A DNA stretch of 64,000 nt from Winogradskyella sp. MH6 (GTDB lineage: Bacteria; Bacteroidota; Bacteroidia; Flavobacteriales; Flavobacteriaceae): contig NZ_CP094494.1 of assembly GCF_022810765.1 (NCBI RefSeq), forward strand, positions 1,054,001-1,118,000. Reading direction: 5' to 3'. Position 1 is the stretch's first letter. Every line of letters begins with the position of its first letter. The position numbers and the translations under genes were made by a program. Below, piece by piece: positions 43,079-52,211 of the stretch. Under the pieces are notes generated by a model. That model had not been told where the DNA came from and did not search any database. It was given only the letters and a program-made list of their open reading frames with translations.

Positions 43079-43861
43079 ATGTCAAAAATTAAAGTCAACG
43101 ACATAAGCCTAGACTATGAAGATTATGGCAGTGGCAAAGTACTGCTTATGCTTCATGGTTTAGGTTCTACAAAAAAAGATTGGGACGCTCAAGTCCCTTT
43201 CTTCTCTAAACGTTTTAGAGTTATAACTGTAGACCTTAGAGGTCATGGTAATTCTACAAAACCTCAAGATGCCTACGGAGTACATTTAATGACCAAAGAC
43301 ATCAAATATTTTTTAGATGCCTTAGAGATAAAAAAAGTAACCTTAATAGGCTTCTCTATGGGAGGAGCTGTGGCTTTTGATTTTGCAGTAAAATATCCTG
43401 AAAATTTAGAGAATTTAGTCATTGTTAACAGTGGTCCAGATTTTAATGACATGGGGCAAATAGGTAAAGACTTGCTTAATGGTCGTACTAAGTTTTTAGA
43501 AACCAAAGGACTTGATGCTTTAGCGAAAGAGATTTCGTTTAATATGTTTCCAGAAGATTCTCAAATAAATCTTAGAAACGAGTTTGAAGAACGCTGCAAA
43601 CAAAACGATTACAATGCCTATTACAAATCTTTCACTACACTAATGAGTTGGGGTTTAGGAGAAAAACTAAAAGACATAAAAACTAGGACACTAGTTGTAG
43701 CTTCTGATATGGATTATACTCCAGTATCATTTAAGGAAGATTATGTCTCTAGGCTGCAAAATGCAAAATTAGTAGTCATAGAAAATTCAAGACATGGTGC
43801 TGTAATAGATCAGCCAGAGGCTTTTAATAATGCTTTACTAAATTTTTTAAACGATGAATAG
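43079..43861 (+). CDS. Cytosolic alpha/beta hydrolase
   Basis: 260 residues, no signal peptide. Nucleophile GFSMGG (Ser93), HGLGS oxyanion motif at 26-30, acid near Asp212 (SDMDYTPV), His about 240 (ENSRHGAVIDQ). Resembles carboxylesterases and hydroxy-acid oligomer hydrolases. Overlaps the dehydrogenase gene by 8 bases, so product and next step are coupled. Confidence 0.9.
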   Translation: MSKIKVNDISLDYEDYGSGKVLLMLHGLGSTKKDWDAQVPFFSKRFRVITVDLRGHGNSTKPQDAYGVHLMTKDIKYFLDALEIKKVTLIGFSMGGAVAFDFAVKYPENLENLVIVNSGPDFNDMGQIGKDLLNGRTKFLETKGLDALAKEISFNMFPEDSQINLRNEFEERCKQNDYNAYYKSFTTLMSWGLGEKLKDIKTRTLVVASDMDYTPVSFKEDYVSRLQNAKLVVIENSRHGAVIDQPEAFNNALLNFLNDE

Positions 43862-44624
43862 AGTTGCGCTTATTACAGGAAGCACAAGTGGTATAGGTCT
43901 TGGTATTGCAAAGCAATTTGCAAAACAAGGTTACAGCATTATGTTTCACGGATTAGAAGAAAATGGAGATGAAATTGCAAAGTCTGTAGGTGAAGAATAT
44001 AAGGTAAAAACGTCATTTTCTAATGCCAATATGTTACAGTCTAAAGCCATAGAAAATCTTGTTAAACAAACTATTGAAGAACTTGGAGCGCTGCATGTTT
44101 TAATCAATAATGCAGGCATACAATTTGTATCTCCAATTGAAGAGTTTCCAAACACCAAATATGAGAACATTATAGCCATAAATATGAATGCCGCTTTCTA
44201 CGCATCTAAAGCAGCTTGGCCTCAAATGAAATCGCAAAATTTTGGTAGAATTATCAATATTTCTTCAGTTCATGGGTTAAGAGCTTCAGAATACAAAACA
44301 GCTTACGTTGCTGCAAAACATGGAGTTATTGGCATGACAAAAGTAATGGCTTTAGAAGGTGCAAACCATAATATAACCTGTAATGCTATTTGCCCAGGTT
44401 ATGTAAAAACACCTTTAGTAGAAGGGCAGATAAAAGACCAGGCCAAGGCACACCAAATGTCTGAAGAAGAAGTGGTAGAAAAAGTAATGCTAAAAAAACA
44501 AGCCGTTAAAGAATTTGTGCCTATAGAGGCTATTACAAACATGGCTTTATTGTTAGCCAAAGACAGTTCTACAACTATAACAGGAACATCGTTTGCACTA
44601 GATGGTGGCTGGAGTGCACAATAA
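43854..44624 (+). CDS. 3-hydroxybutyrate dehydrogenase (SDR)
   Basis: 256 residues, very close to the D-3-hydroxybutyrate dehydrogenase group. NAD-binding TGSTSGIGLGIA (8-19), NNAG (85-88), catalytic Ser138, Tyr151 and Lys155 (TAYVAAKHG), and the characteristic ICPGYVKTPLVEGQI segment with the following QAKAHQMSEEE lid. Oxidises 3-hydroxybutyrate to acetoacetate with NAD. Last gene of the locus before a strong terminator. Gene name bdhA would fit, but assignment is by family resemblance only. Confidence 0.88.
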   Translation: MNRVALITGSTSGIGLGIAKQFAKQGYSIMFHGLEENGDEIAKSVGEEYKVKTSFSNANMLQSKAIENLVKQTIEELGALHVLINNAGIQFVSPIEEFPNTKYENIIAINMNAAFYASKAAWPQMKSQNFGRIINISSVHGLRASEYKTAYVAAKHGVIGMTKVMALEGANHNITCNAICPGYVKTPLVEGQIKDQAKAHQMSEEEVVEKVMLKKQAVKEFVPIEAITNMALLLAKDSSTTITGTSFALDGGWSAQ

Positions 44625-44730
44625 ACAAGAAATAGTATTGAATGATTTGATAAGAGTTAGTTAATTGGCAAAAAGTATTTTTTCAAATTATTAAATACCA
44701 TTTACAAGTATAAAACTTGTAATATTTAAG

Positions 44731-44784
44731 GACATCAGAAGAGTTTTTAAGTGTCATAATCATCTTCTGATGTCTATTTTTTTA
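44731..44784 (+). terminator. Terminator of the catabolic locus
   Basis: 12-bp perfect stem GACATCAGAAGA/TCTTCTGATGTC with a 20-base loop, followed by TATTTTTTT. Confidence 0.85.
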
Positions 44785-44828
44785 GTCAATAGTTTTTATG
44801 AATTTTGTTAGATATTTTTTTTTCTAAA

Positions 44829-45470
44829 ATGACTAAATACCACAAAACAAGGGGCAACAAACGTATTTCAAAAGCTATTGAAGATTGGAAAAACCACAAT
44901 CTAGGGTTAGATTTAGAGTATTTAAAATCTACCCAAAGAAGTTACTGTAAAGTATGGGTAAGCCCTTTTGCTAATATATCTGTAATAGGTTCAGAAATAC
45001 CATCTCCTAAAGGACAACATCGACAAGAAATTATAAAAGGCTTATTAGACATTTACAACCATTGGGAGCAACAAATTAAAACATTAAACAAACCTTACTA
45101 TTTAGCCATTTGGTTGCTAGAACCTCGTTTAGAAAAATCTCAAGTTGTCTGTGCTATAGACAGCATGATAGATTTCTACGACATTACATTTTACAAACCC
45201 AAAGAGCAACGCAAATTTCCATCGCAAAACTACGGTAAACTCCAAGAGCAATTACAGGCGTTTAACTGGACCTATGCATTAGATGAAGACCATTTTTTTC
45301 AATCAGATGTAGATTTAGAAGAAGACAATTATACCTCTACAAAAGATTACTTTGATTCTCAAAAATGGTACAAAAGAAAAATAAAAGAAGGTATAAGAAC
45401 TGTTCCTTCTAATGAAGACACCTTTTACGCAATACAAAAAGGCATTGCTTGGATTGGCACTAAAAATTAA
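44829..45470 (+). CDS. Unknown cytosolic protein
   Basis: 213 residues from ATG 44829 (MTKYHKTRGNKRISKAIEDW); an earlier start at 44805 is possible. Segments SPFANISVIGSEIPSPKGQH, YYLAIWLLEPRLEKSQVVCA and FYAIQKGIAWIG. No family recognised; seen as single gene between terminator and ssb. Confidence 0.7.
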   Translation: MTKYHKTRGNKRISKAIEDWKNHNLGLDLEYLKSTQRSYCKVWVSPFANISVIGSEIPSPKGQHRQEIIKGLLDIYNHWEQQIKTLNKPYYLAIWLLEPRLEKSQVVCAIDSMIDFYDITFYKPKEQRKFPSQNYGKLQEQLQAFNWTYALDEDHFFQSDVDLEEDNYTSTKDYFDSQKWYKRKIKEGIRTVPSNEDTFYAIQKGIAWIGTKN

Positions 45471-45544
45471 TTGCCTTAGATCTTAAAAAGGCTAAGGCAG
45501 GAAATACATCCTACCCTTTAACTTGTTTAATATGGCTATTGATT

Positions 45545-45877
45545 CTATTTTCCTAACATCAACAACTCATTACAAACCACTTCGGTAGTGTATCGTTTAT
45601 TACCATCTTTATCTTCCCAAGAACGGTTGGTCAATTTACCTTCTATGGCAACTTCTTGTCCTTTGGTAACATAATTTTCTACAACCTTAACCAAACCACC
45701 TTTTACAATGATATTGTGCCAGTAAGCGCGCTCAATTTTTTGACCATTCTTATCCTTATAGCTATCATCTGTAGCTAATGAGAATTTGGCCATTTTGTTG
45801 CCGTCTTCAAAATTTACAATTTCAGGATCTTGTCCCAATCTTCCAATCAACTGTACTTTGTTTCTTAATGTGTTCAT
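45545..45877 (-). CDS. ssb: Short single-stranded DNA-binding protein
   Basis: 110 residues: a complete OB-fold (MNTLRNKVQLIGRLGQDPEI, AYWHNIIVKGGLVKVVENYV, KLTNRSWEDKDGNKRYTTEV) that ends just after the fold. The usual acidic C-terminal tip that recruits repair proteins is absent, so this is the short Bacteroidota paralog, perhaps used in competence or repair and not the main replication SSB. Confidence 0.92.
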   Translation of the reverse strand: MNTLRNKVQLIGRLGQDPEIVNFEDGNKMAKFSLATDDSYKDKNGQKIERAYWHNIIVKGGLVKVVENYVTKGQEVAIEGKLTNRSWEDKDGNKRYTTEVVCNELLMLGK

Positions 45878-46057
45878 GTGTTCTAAATTTTATATGTTAA
45901 ACAGTTAATACTATTGAACCTCTAACGATTCAACACTGCAAAGATGAGACGGTTGGCAAATTTTAGTCGGTAGTTACCTATTTAAATTCGTTTGTAAATG
46001 TTTGTAGTCGTTTGTAAATGACTAAAGCTGCCCAATTAAATTGTATCTTTACCAGTA

Positions 46058-46705
46058 ATGAAAAGACTTCTAAGCTATATTTATCCGGTTAGCAAAACCA
46101 TTTCATCCCAATATAATGGGGATCTAGAAATTACATGGTATAACGGAAAAAAACATCTCAACTCAAAAAATGCAAACTATAGTTACGGTTCTTTACAGCG
46201 AATTTTGAAATTTGGTCTTAAGAAAATTGAACTCTCTAAGGTAGATTCTATTTTGGTTTTAGGAATGGGAGGAGGAAGTGTTATAGAAACACTACGGCAA
46301 GATTTTAATTACAATAGCAAAATAACAGCTGTAGAAATTGACCAAGTAATAATTGATATTGCTAAAACCGAGTATGGCATTTCAGAAAATGATAATTTAA
46401 AAATCTATTGTACTGATGCTTATGATTTTGCATTACAAAATACGGTTCGCTACGACTTAATAATCATTGATCTCTTTATTGATTTAAATGTTCCTGATAA
46501 GTTTTTAAGTTTGGATTTTTGGGATGGTATTATCAGGTCTAAATCTTCTAGAGGATCTATTCTTTTTAATGCTTCGGTTGGCTCCCAAACATCTTCTTCA
46601 AAATTAGATCATGTTATCTCTTATTTGCGCTCAAAAGTCTATGATATTTCGGTTTTTGATAATGTCAACAATACAAATACTATTGTAATAGCAAAAGGTT
46701 TGTAA
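46058..46705 (+). CDS. Spermidine-synthase-like methyltransferase-fold protein
   Basis: 215 residues. SAM/polyamine-binding core: ILVLGMGGGSVIETLRQDF (motif I, near 65-83), ITAVEIDQVIIDIAK (motif post I), YCTDAYDFALQ and YDLIIIDLF. Resembles the speE-like proteins that lack clear aminopropyl transfer residues. Reaction unknown. Single plus-strand gene with a zinc-ribbon gene 39 bases on. Confidence 0.8.
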   Translation: MKRLLSYIYPVSKTISSQYNGDLEITWYNGKKHLNSKNANYSYGSLQRILKFGLKKIELSKVDSILVLGMGGGSVIETLRQDFNYNSKITAVEIDQVIIDIAKTEYGISENDNLKIYCTDAYDFALQNTVRYDLIIIDLFIDLNVPDKFLSLDFWDGIIRSKSSRGSILFNASVGSQTSSSKLDHVISYLRSKVYDISVFDNVNNTNTIVIAKGL

Positions 46706-46744
46706 TGGATAAATTGTTATCTTGCAGAGACTTAATCCATAAAT

Positions 46745-47095
46745 ATGCAAAAAAATTGTCCCGAATGTGGCACGAAAATAATAGGAAGAATAGATAAAAA
46801 ATTCTGTAGTGATGCCTGTAGAAATGCATTTAATAATCGCATAAACAAAGATTCTAAAAACCTTATAAGAAACACCAATAATCGCTTACGAAAAAATTAC
46901 AGAATTTTAGAGACACTCAATCCTAATAAAAAGACCAAATGTTCTAGAGCCAAGCTCATAGAAAAAGGATTCGACTTTAACTATTTTACAAGCATATACA
47001 CTACAAAAGCAGGTGCCATATACTATTTTGTATATGACCAAGGCTATCTGCCCTTAGAGGGAGATTATTATGCTTTGGTAAAACGAGACGATTAA
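46745..47095 (+). CDS. Zinc-ribbon protein
   Basis: 116 residues. The N-terminus holds a C4 zinc ribbon (CPECGTKI ... FCSDACRNAF) with a following basic helix NRINKDSKNLIRNTNNRLRK, nucleic-acid-binding in look. The second half ends ITYYFVYD-like AGAIYYFVYDQGYLPLEGDY. Stop overlaps the convergent CBS gene stop by 4 bases. Confidence 0.78.
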   Translation: MQKNCPECGTKIIGRIDKKFCSDACRNAFNNRINKDSKNLIRNTNNRLRKNYRILETLNPNKKTKCSRAKLIEKGFDFNYFTSIYTTKAGAIYYFVYDQGYLPLEGDYYALVKRDD

Positions 47096-47574
47096 CCCTT
47101 TGTGGTACTATTCCAGTTTTCACCTTTAAGGTGTAAAGCGGCTTTAAGAATATCTTTTTGGCTAATTTGTCCTACTAACTTGCCATTCTCCACAATAGGA
47201 AAACGTCTGCGTTTTGAGTTTAAAAACTTATTTGCAGCATCAAACACATCCATATTACCATCAATAGTTTCAACATCTCTAACCATACGCTTTTCTACAT
47301 TATCGTGCTCTAAAGGCATATTGTAATAACGGCTTTCACTCAGTTGCTTAAGGCAATCTCCTTCAGAGATAATACCAACTAATTCTTGCCTATCATTAAC
47401 TACTGGTCCACCAGAGATTTTATTCTTTATTAAAGACTCTACCACCTCTTGTACCGTTTGTTCTGGTTTAAACGTTATAAGATTAGTTGACATATAATCT
47501 CTTACTTTAAGTGCTGTTGCTGGTGCAGTATTCTGTTGCTGCTTGCGTGCCCCTTGAAAACTTTTTATTCCCAT
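47092..47574 (-). CDS. CBS-domain pair protein
   Basis: 160 residues with two CBS domains (about 25-85: MSTNLITFKPEQTVQEVVES, GPVVNDRQELVGIISEGD; about 95-150: RDVETIDGNMDVFDAANKF, RRFPIVENGKLVGQISQKDI). Such stand-alone pairs bind adenine nucleotides and regulate partners. Convergent with the zinc-ribbon gene. Confidence 0.92.
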   Translation of the reverse strand: MGIKSFQGARKQQQNTAPATALKVRDYMSTNLITFKPEQTVQEVVESLIKNKISGGPVVNDRQELVGIISEGDCLKQLSESRYYNMPLEHDNVEKRMVRDVETIDGNMDVFDAANKFLNSKRRRFPIVENGKLVGQISQKDILKAALHLKGENWNSTTKG

Positions 47575-47685
47575 AACATTTAAATTTTAGTGTTTATTTA
47601 AAGTTACTGAAAATTAATTGGTTAGCAAAATGAAAAATTCTTTAGCAATAGTTATGTATTTTTATATTAGAATTTTTATTGAATT

Positions 47686-48495
47686 TTGAAGAAACAAATT
47701 AGCATTATTGGTTGTGGTTGGCTCGGTTTTCCACTTGCAAAAAGCCTTGTAAATAAAGACTACAAGGTGAAAGGTTCTTCAACATCAGAAGGAAAACTAA
47801 AAACAATTAGTGAGGCTAACATTGAAGCTTATGTAATTGCTTTAAATGAAGAAGGTATTACAGGAAACTACACTGATTTTTTAACAGGAACTGAAACAGT
47901 TGTCATAAATATTCCTCCTGGTTTAAGAGAGGATCCAGATAAAAATCATGTAGCCGAAATACAACATTTGATTAATGCATTGGAAAACCAAAACATTAAA
48001 AATGTTATTTATATAAGCTCTACTTCTGTTTTTAAAGACGAAACAAACTTTCCAATTATCAATGCTGATACTGTCCCAAATGCTATATCTAATAGTGGCA
48101 AACAACTCATTGCGATTGAAAACGTGCTTCGTAAGAACACCTCCTTTAATACAACCATCATCCGGTTTGGTGGACTATTCGATGCTCAAAGGCATCCAAG
48201 TACGTATTTGGCTGGCAGAAAGAACCTCTCGAATCCCAATGCTCCCGTAAATCTCATTCATAAAGAAGACTGTATCAACATTATTACTTTGATTATTGAA
48301 AACAACATTTGTAATGAGACTTTCAATGCTGCCAACCCTAATCATCCTACTAAAAAAGACTACTATACGTTATACTGCAAACAACATCAATTAGAGCTTC
48401 CAAAATTCAATGCTTCAGAAAAAAGTAAAGGAAAAATTATTGGGAACACAAAACTGGAACAACTTTTGGACTACAGTTTTAAACAGGCACTATAG
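47686..48495 (+). CDS. NAD(P)-binding epimerase-like protein
   Basis: 269 residues starting at TTG 47686, the only start that retains the Rossmann N-terminus (KKQISIIGCGWLGFPLAKSL). Further: VVINIPPGLREDP, VIYISSTSVFKDE and a Tyr-less active site variant of the extended SDR/YeeZ type. Function unknown; likely cytosolic oxidoreductase. Confidence 0.82.
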   Translation: MKKQISIIGCGWLGFPLAKSLVNKDYKVKGSSTSEGKLKTISEANIEAYVIALNEEGITGNYTDFLTGTETVVINIPPGLREDPDKNHVAEIQHLINALENQNIKNVIYISSTSVFKDETNFPIINADTVPNAISNSGKQLIAIENVLRKNTSFNTTIIRFGGLFDAQRHPSTYLAGRKNLSNPNAPVNLIHKEDCINIITLIIENNICNETFNAANPNHPTKKDYYTLYCKQHQLELPKFNASEKSKGKIIGNTKLEQLLDYSFKQAL

Positions 48496-48565
48496 AAATT
48501 AATAGTTTATTAAGAGCTATATTCTCAAAATTTTATAGTTTTAGCCCTCAAAATTTATATTTATA

Positions 48566-49276
48566 ATGAAACAAATTACAATTGCAGTTGTTATGCTTTT
48601 CTCGGTAAGTGTTTTTGCCCAGACTAATGCAGATTTAAAAGCACACTACGAGACTTATTACAAGGAGATGAAAAAGCAAGGTGATGTGCAAGGTATTATT
48701 AACGCCTTAACGCACCTTAATATATTAGAGCCTTCTGTAGCAAGAAAAGACACCTTAGCATATTTATACCTATCTGAAGGTAAATATTTGCAAGCACTTA
48801 ACACTATTGGTGTAGAAAAAAATGATTCAGACTCTGACATGAATGTTGAAGTAAAAGCTTTAGCGCTTAAAAATCTTAATCAGCCAAAATTAGCTTTAGA
48901 ACACTATGAGGTTTTATTTAAGAGAGAACCAAGCGTTTATTTAGCTTATGAAATGGCTGACATGAAAATTCAGGTAAAAGATTTAGCTGGTGCAAAATCT
49001 AATATTGAATATGGTTTAGCTAATGTAACAGATGACATGAAACGTGCGTTTTACGAAACACAACAACCTTATGAAACGTCTATGAAAGCTGCACTTTTAT
49101 GCTTAAAAGGCTTACTAACGTTTACCGAAAACAGAACAGCAAATGTCGATGCTGCCATTAAACTAATGAATGATGCTTTAGCAATTGATCCTAATTTTAA
49201 TCTAGCAAAAGTTAGCAGACAAGGATTAGAAAGCCAAAAAGCTCAACAAGCTGCTGCTGCGAATAAAAAGAATTAA
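48566..49276 (+). CDS. Exported TPR-like protein
   Basis: 236 residues with signal peptide (about 1-18, FSVSVFAQ). TPR-type helices: VQGIINALTHLNILEPSVAR, YLYLSEGKYLQALNTIGVEK, LNQPKLALEHYEVLFKREPS. The tail is AQQAAAANKKN. Periplasmic scaffold of unknown role. A bidirectional terminator follows. Confidence 0.8.
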   Translation: MKQITIAVVMLFSVSVFAQTNADLKAHYETYYKEMKKQGDVQGIINALTHLNILEPSVARKDTLAYLYLSEGKYLQALNTIGVEKNDSDSDMNVEVKALALKNLNQPKLALEHYEVLFKREPSVYLAYEMADMKIQVKDLAGAKSNIEYGLANVTDDMKRAFYETQQPYETSMKAALLCLKGLLTFTENRTANVDAAIKLMNDALAIDPNFNLAKVSRQGLESQKAQQAAAANKKN

Positions 49277-49302
49277 ATTCTTTTTATTAAAATACTTTAA
49301 AT

Positions 49303-49331
49303 AAAAAATGCTGCCAATAGGCAGCATTTTT
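49303..49331. terminator. Bidirectional terminator
   Basis: AAAAATGCTGCC/GGCAGCATTTTTT with loop AATA, between the convergent TPR and M13 peptidase genes. Confidence 0.88.
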
Positions 49332-49351
49332 TGTTTTAATTAATTTAAGAA

Positions 49352-51418
49352 TTACCAAATTCTTACACGCTCTTCTGGTGGTAAATACATAGCATCCCCT
49401 TCTTTAATATCAAATGCTTCGTAAAAAGCGTCAATATTCTTTAAAGGTTGTGTTGCTCTAATATGACCAGGTGAATGTGGGTCTGTATTTATTTGTGTTC
49501 TTAAAGCCTCATCCCTAACAAGCGTTCTCCATACTGTTGCCCAAGACATGAAGAAACGTTGTTCTGGTGTAAATCCATCAATATTGTCTGGTCTTCCGTT
49601 TTCTTTAAAGTACAGTTGCAAACCATCATAAGCACCTAGAACACCTCCTAAATCACCAATATTTTCCCCTAAAGTAAAAGGGCCGTTTACATATACACTA
49701 TCTAAAACCTCAATTGAAGAATATTGATCTGCTAAAGCTTTTCCTCTTTTTTCAAATTCTTCTAAATCCTCTGGTGTCCACCAGTTATTTACATTACCAT
49801 CACCATCAAAACGTGCTCCAGAATCGTCAAAAGCATGAGAGATTTCATGACCTATAACAGCTCCTATTCCACCATAATTTACCGCTTCATCTGCTGTATA
49901 ATTATAGAAAGGCGGTTGTAAAATTGCTGCCGGAAAAACTATCTCATTGTTTAATGGATTAAAATACGCATTAACCATCTGTGGTGGCATTCCCCATTCT
50001 TTTTTGTCTACTGGCTCGTTAATTTCACTTAAGCTTTTCTTTTGAGACCATGCTCCTATTGCCAACATGTTTTCGGCATAAGAGTTTCCTTCTTTAACTT
50101 GTAAATCTGAGTAATCTTCCCACTCATCAGGATAAGCAATTTTTACAGTAAACTTATCAAGCTTTTCTATAGCTTTCTTTTTTGTTTCCTCACTCATCCA
50201 ATCTAGATTAGTAATTCTGTTTTGGAAGGCTTTAATAACATTTGCTATCATTTTTTCAGCTTTCTCCTTAGCTTCTGGCGGAAATTTAGCTTGCACATAA
50301 AGCTGACCTACAGCTTCACCAACACTACCATCTACAGTACCAAGCGCACGCTCATCCGCAGGACGCATAGCCTTAGAGCCGTTTAATGTTTTACCATAAA
50401 ACTCCCAATTGGCTTTTTCAATTTCAGTAGTTAAGTAACCTGCTGCACCATTTAAAGTACTCCAATCCATCATTATTTTAATGTCTTCAATTGGTGTAGA
50501 TTTTAAGAATGCATCCATAGCCTTCATGTACTTTGGCTGCATTACCAAAAGTGTATCTACTTTCTTTTCAATTCCCATATCATCCATAAACTTTTGCCAA
50601 TTGATAGATGGTGCCATTTCTTGTAAATCAGCAACAGATGTCGGGTTGTTAAAGTTTCTAATGTCTCTACTAGCAACTTTATCTAAACGAGGTTCAGCAA
50701 GCTGTGTTTCCATAGCAAGGATTTTCTCAGCTGCAACTTTAGCATCAGCTTCAGAATAGTTAATGTACTGAAGCATTCTCGCTACATGATCTATATACTG
50801 ACCTCTAATTTCTTTAGTTTTTTCGTCTTGATCTAAGTAATAATCGCGTTGTAAACCTAAACCTGCTGGGAATAACCAAGCCATGTTCATGCTACTGTCG
50901 TTAAGTCCTGGATTAGAAGCTATACCTGCAAATGGTGCACCAACTCCTAATGTTGAAGCATAAACAGTTTGCATATCATTTAGGTTTTTAATCCCATCTA
51001 TTTTGTCTAATAGCGGTTGTAAAGGTTTAATACCTGCTTCATTACGCGCAACAGTATCTAACTCAGATTCAAAAATTAACAACGCTTTTTGCTGGTCAGA
51101 GCCTTCTTTGTATGTTCCTAGTTCTTTTGATGTATTTAAAATATCTAATACATCTTTTCTTGTAGATTTACGCAAAACACCAAATCCTCCCCAATGAGAT
51201 TCATCGTCGGGAATTGTATTGGTTTCTAACCATTTTCCGTTAACATACTTGTAAAAATCTTCTTTTGGACTAACGCTTGTGTCCATGTTTTCCAAAATAA
51301 TACCTGGAATTTTCTCTTCTGCCATGGCAGTGTCTTTCTTGGCTTCTTCCTTACATCCTAATACAGTAAAGAAAGCCAAACCTGATATCGCTAGAACGCG
51401 ATTAAGATTGGTTCTCAT
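49352..51418 (-). CDS. M13-family zinc metallopeptidase, lipoprotein
   Basis: 688 residues. Lipoprotein signal ending LGC (Cys22). Full neprilysin/PepO architecture: N-terminal M13 domain (LENMDTSVSPKEDFYKYVNG), NAYFNPLNNEIVFPAAILQP, zinc motif GHEISHAFDDSGARFDGDGN (HExxH about residue 524), then GENIGDLGG (third ligand Glu) and C-terminal RATQPLKNIDAFYEAFDI. Cleaves small peptides in the periplasm. It stands alone on the minus strand. Confidence 0.95.
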   Translation of the reverse strand: MRTNLNRVLAISGLAFFTVLGCKEEAKKDTAMAEEKIPGIILENMDTSVSPKEDFYKYVNGKWLETNTIPDDESHWGGFGVLRKSTRKDVLDILNTSKELGTYKEGSDQQKALLIFESELDTVARNEAGIKPLQPLLDKIDGIKNLNDMQTVYASTLGVGAPFAGIASNPGLNDSSMNMAWLFPAGLGLQRDYYLDQDEKTKEIRGQYIDHVARMLQYINYSEADAKVAAEKILAMETQLAEPRLDKVASRDIRNFNNPTSVADLQEMAPSINWQKFMDDMGIEKKVDTLLVMQPKYMKAMDAFLKSTPIEDIKIMMDWSTLNGAAGYLTTEIEKANWEFYGKTLNGSKAMRPADERALGTVDGSVGEAVGQLYVQAKFPPEAKEKAEKMIANVIKAFQNRITNLDWMSEETKKKAIEKLDKFTVKIAYPDEWEDYSDLQVKEGNSYAENMLAIGAWSQKKSLSEINEPVDKKEWGMPPQMVNAYFNPLNNEIVFPAAILQPPFYNYTADEAVNYGGIGAVIGHEISHAFDDSGARFDGDGNVNNWWTPEDLEEFEKRGKALADQYSSIEVLDSVYVNGPFTLGENIGDLGGVLGAYDGLQLYFKENGRPDNIDGFTPEQRFFMSWATVWRTLVRDEALRTQINTDPHSPGHIRATQPLKNIDAFYEAFDIKEGDAMYLPPEERVRIW

Positions 51419-51516
51419 AATTTGGTTTTAGTTAATTCGAATTAAACGTAGTTAGTAATAAGACCTGTAAAACAGACAAATGTTACAACTTAACAAAACT
51501 TTAAGACAAATAAAGG

Positions 51517-52044
51517 TTAGTATTCCGACTTTATTTTCTCATACAAATCGCGCTCTAACTTCTTATTAATTTGATAGTTAAGGTTAGAAAACGCGACTAG
51601 GACTTCTTTTACACTTTCAAGCTTTAGTTGGCTATCAATATTATCGAGTGTTAAATTTTCATTCAATCTCAAAAGTGTAGTTTCTATAATTGCAGTTCTC
51701 GATATAATAGGATTGGTTTTAAGTAAGTCTGGTGTTTGAGCTTTAAATTCTTCTATAAATTTTTTGAGAAGCTCCTTATCTCCATTAAAAAATGATAAAT
51801 CAGCTTTTTTAAGATAATCGATTTGTATAGCTAATTCCTGATATTTCTCCCAATCTGCAACAGCGATTTCTCCTCTTGAGCTTAGTACATAATCCATATA
51901 CTTAAATCCATCAATAGCTTTGGCTGTAATTATGGGCTGTTGATTTATACTTTCTTCTATGTTGTTTTCTGAAGAAGGCTTATCGTCTCCACAATTCAAA
52001 AGTAGAAGAAAACATGCGTTAAGAAGGAAAAATCCAATTCTCAT
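51517..52044 (-). CDS. Unknown lipoprotein
   Basis: 175 residues, lipobox FLLLLNC (Cys18). The remainder is helical and acidic (EYQELAIQIDYL-like KYQELAIQIDYLKKADLSFF, LLKKFIEEFKAQTPDLLKTN, VLVAFSNLNYQINKKLERDL). No family recognised; typical small envelope lipoprotein of Flavobacteriia. Confidence 0.75.
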   Translation of the reverse strand: MRIGFFLLNACFLLLLNCGDDKPSSENNIEESINQQPIITAKAIDGFKYMDYVLSSRGEIAVADWEKYQELAIQIDYLKKADLSFFNGDKELLKKFIEEFKAQTPDLLKTNPIISRTAIIETTLLRLNENLTLDNIDSQLKLESVKEVLVAFSNLNYQINKKLERDLYEKIKSEY

Positions 52045-52211
52045 AAAGTCTTTTTATTTGCTGTAAATATACTGAAACTAATATTTTCATATTATAGTAT
52101 ATTCTTAAAATATAGATTATCAACTTTTTACTTAACCCTTGCTTTTTTTGAAAATTTTAATTTTTGAACACCCAAATTCTTCATATTTTTGAGAATCCTT
52201 TAATTACATAT

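Noticed and set aside
45545..45877. SSB truncated by mutation
   Set aside because: The frame ends neatly after the OB-fold, as in short Bacteroidota SSB paralogs.
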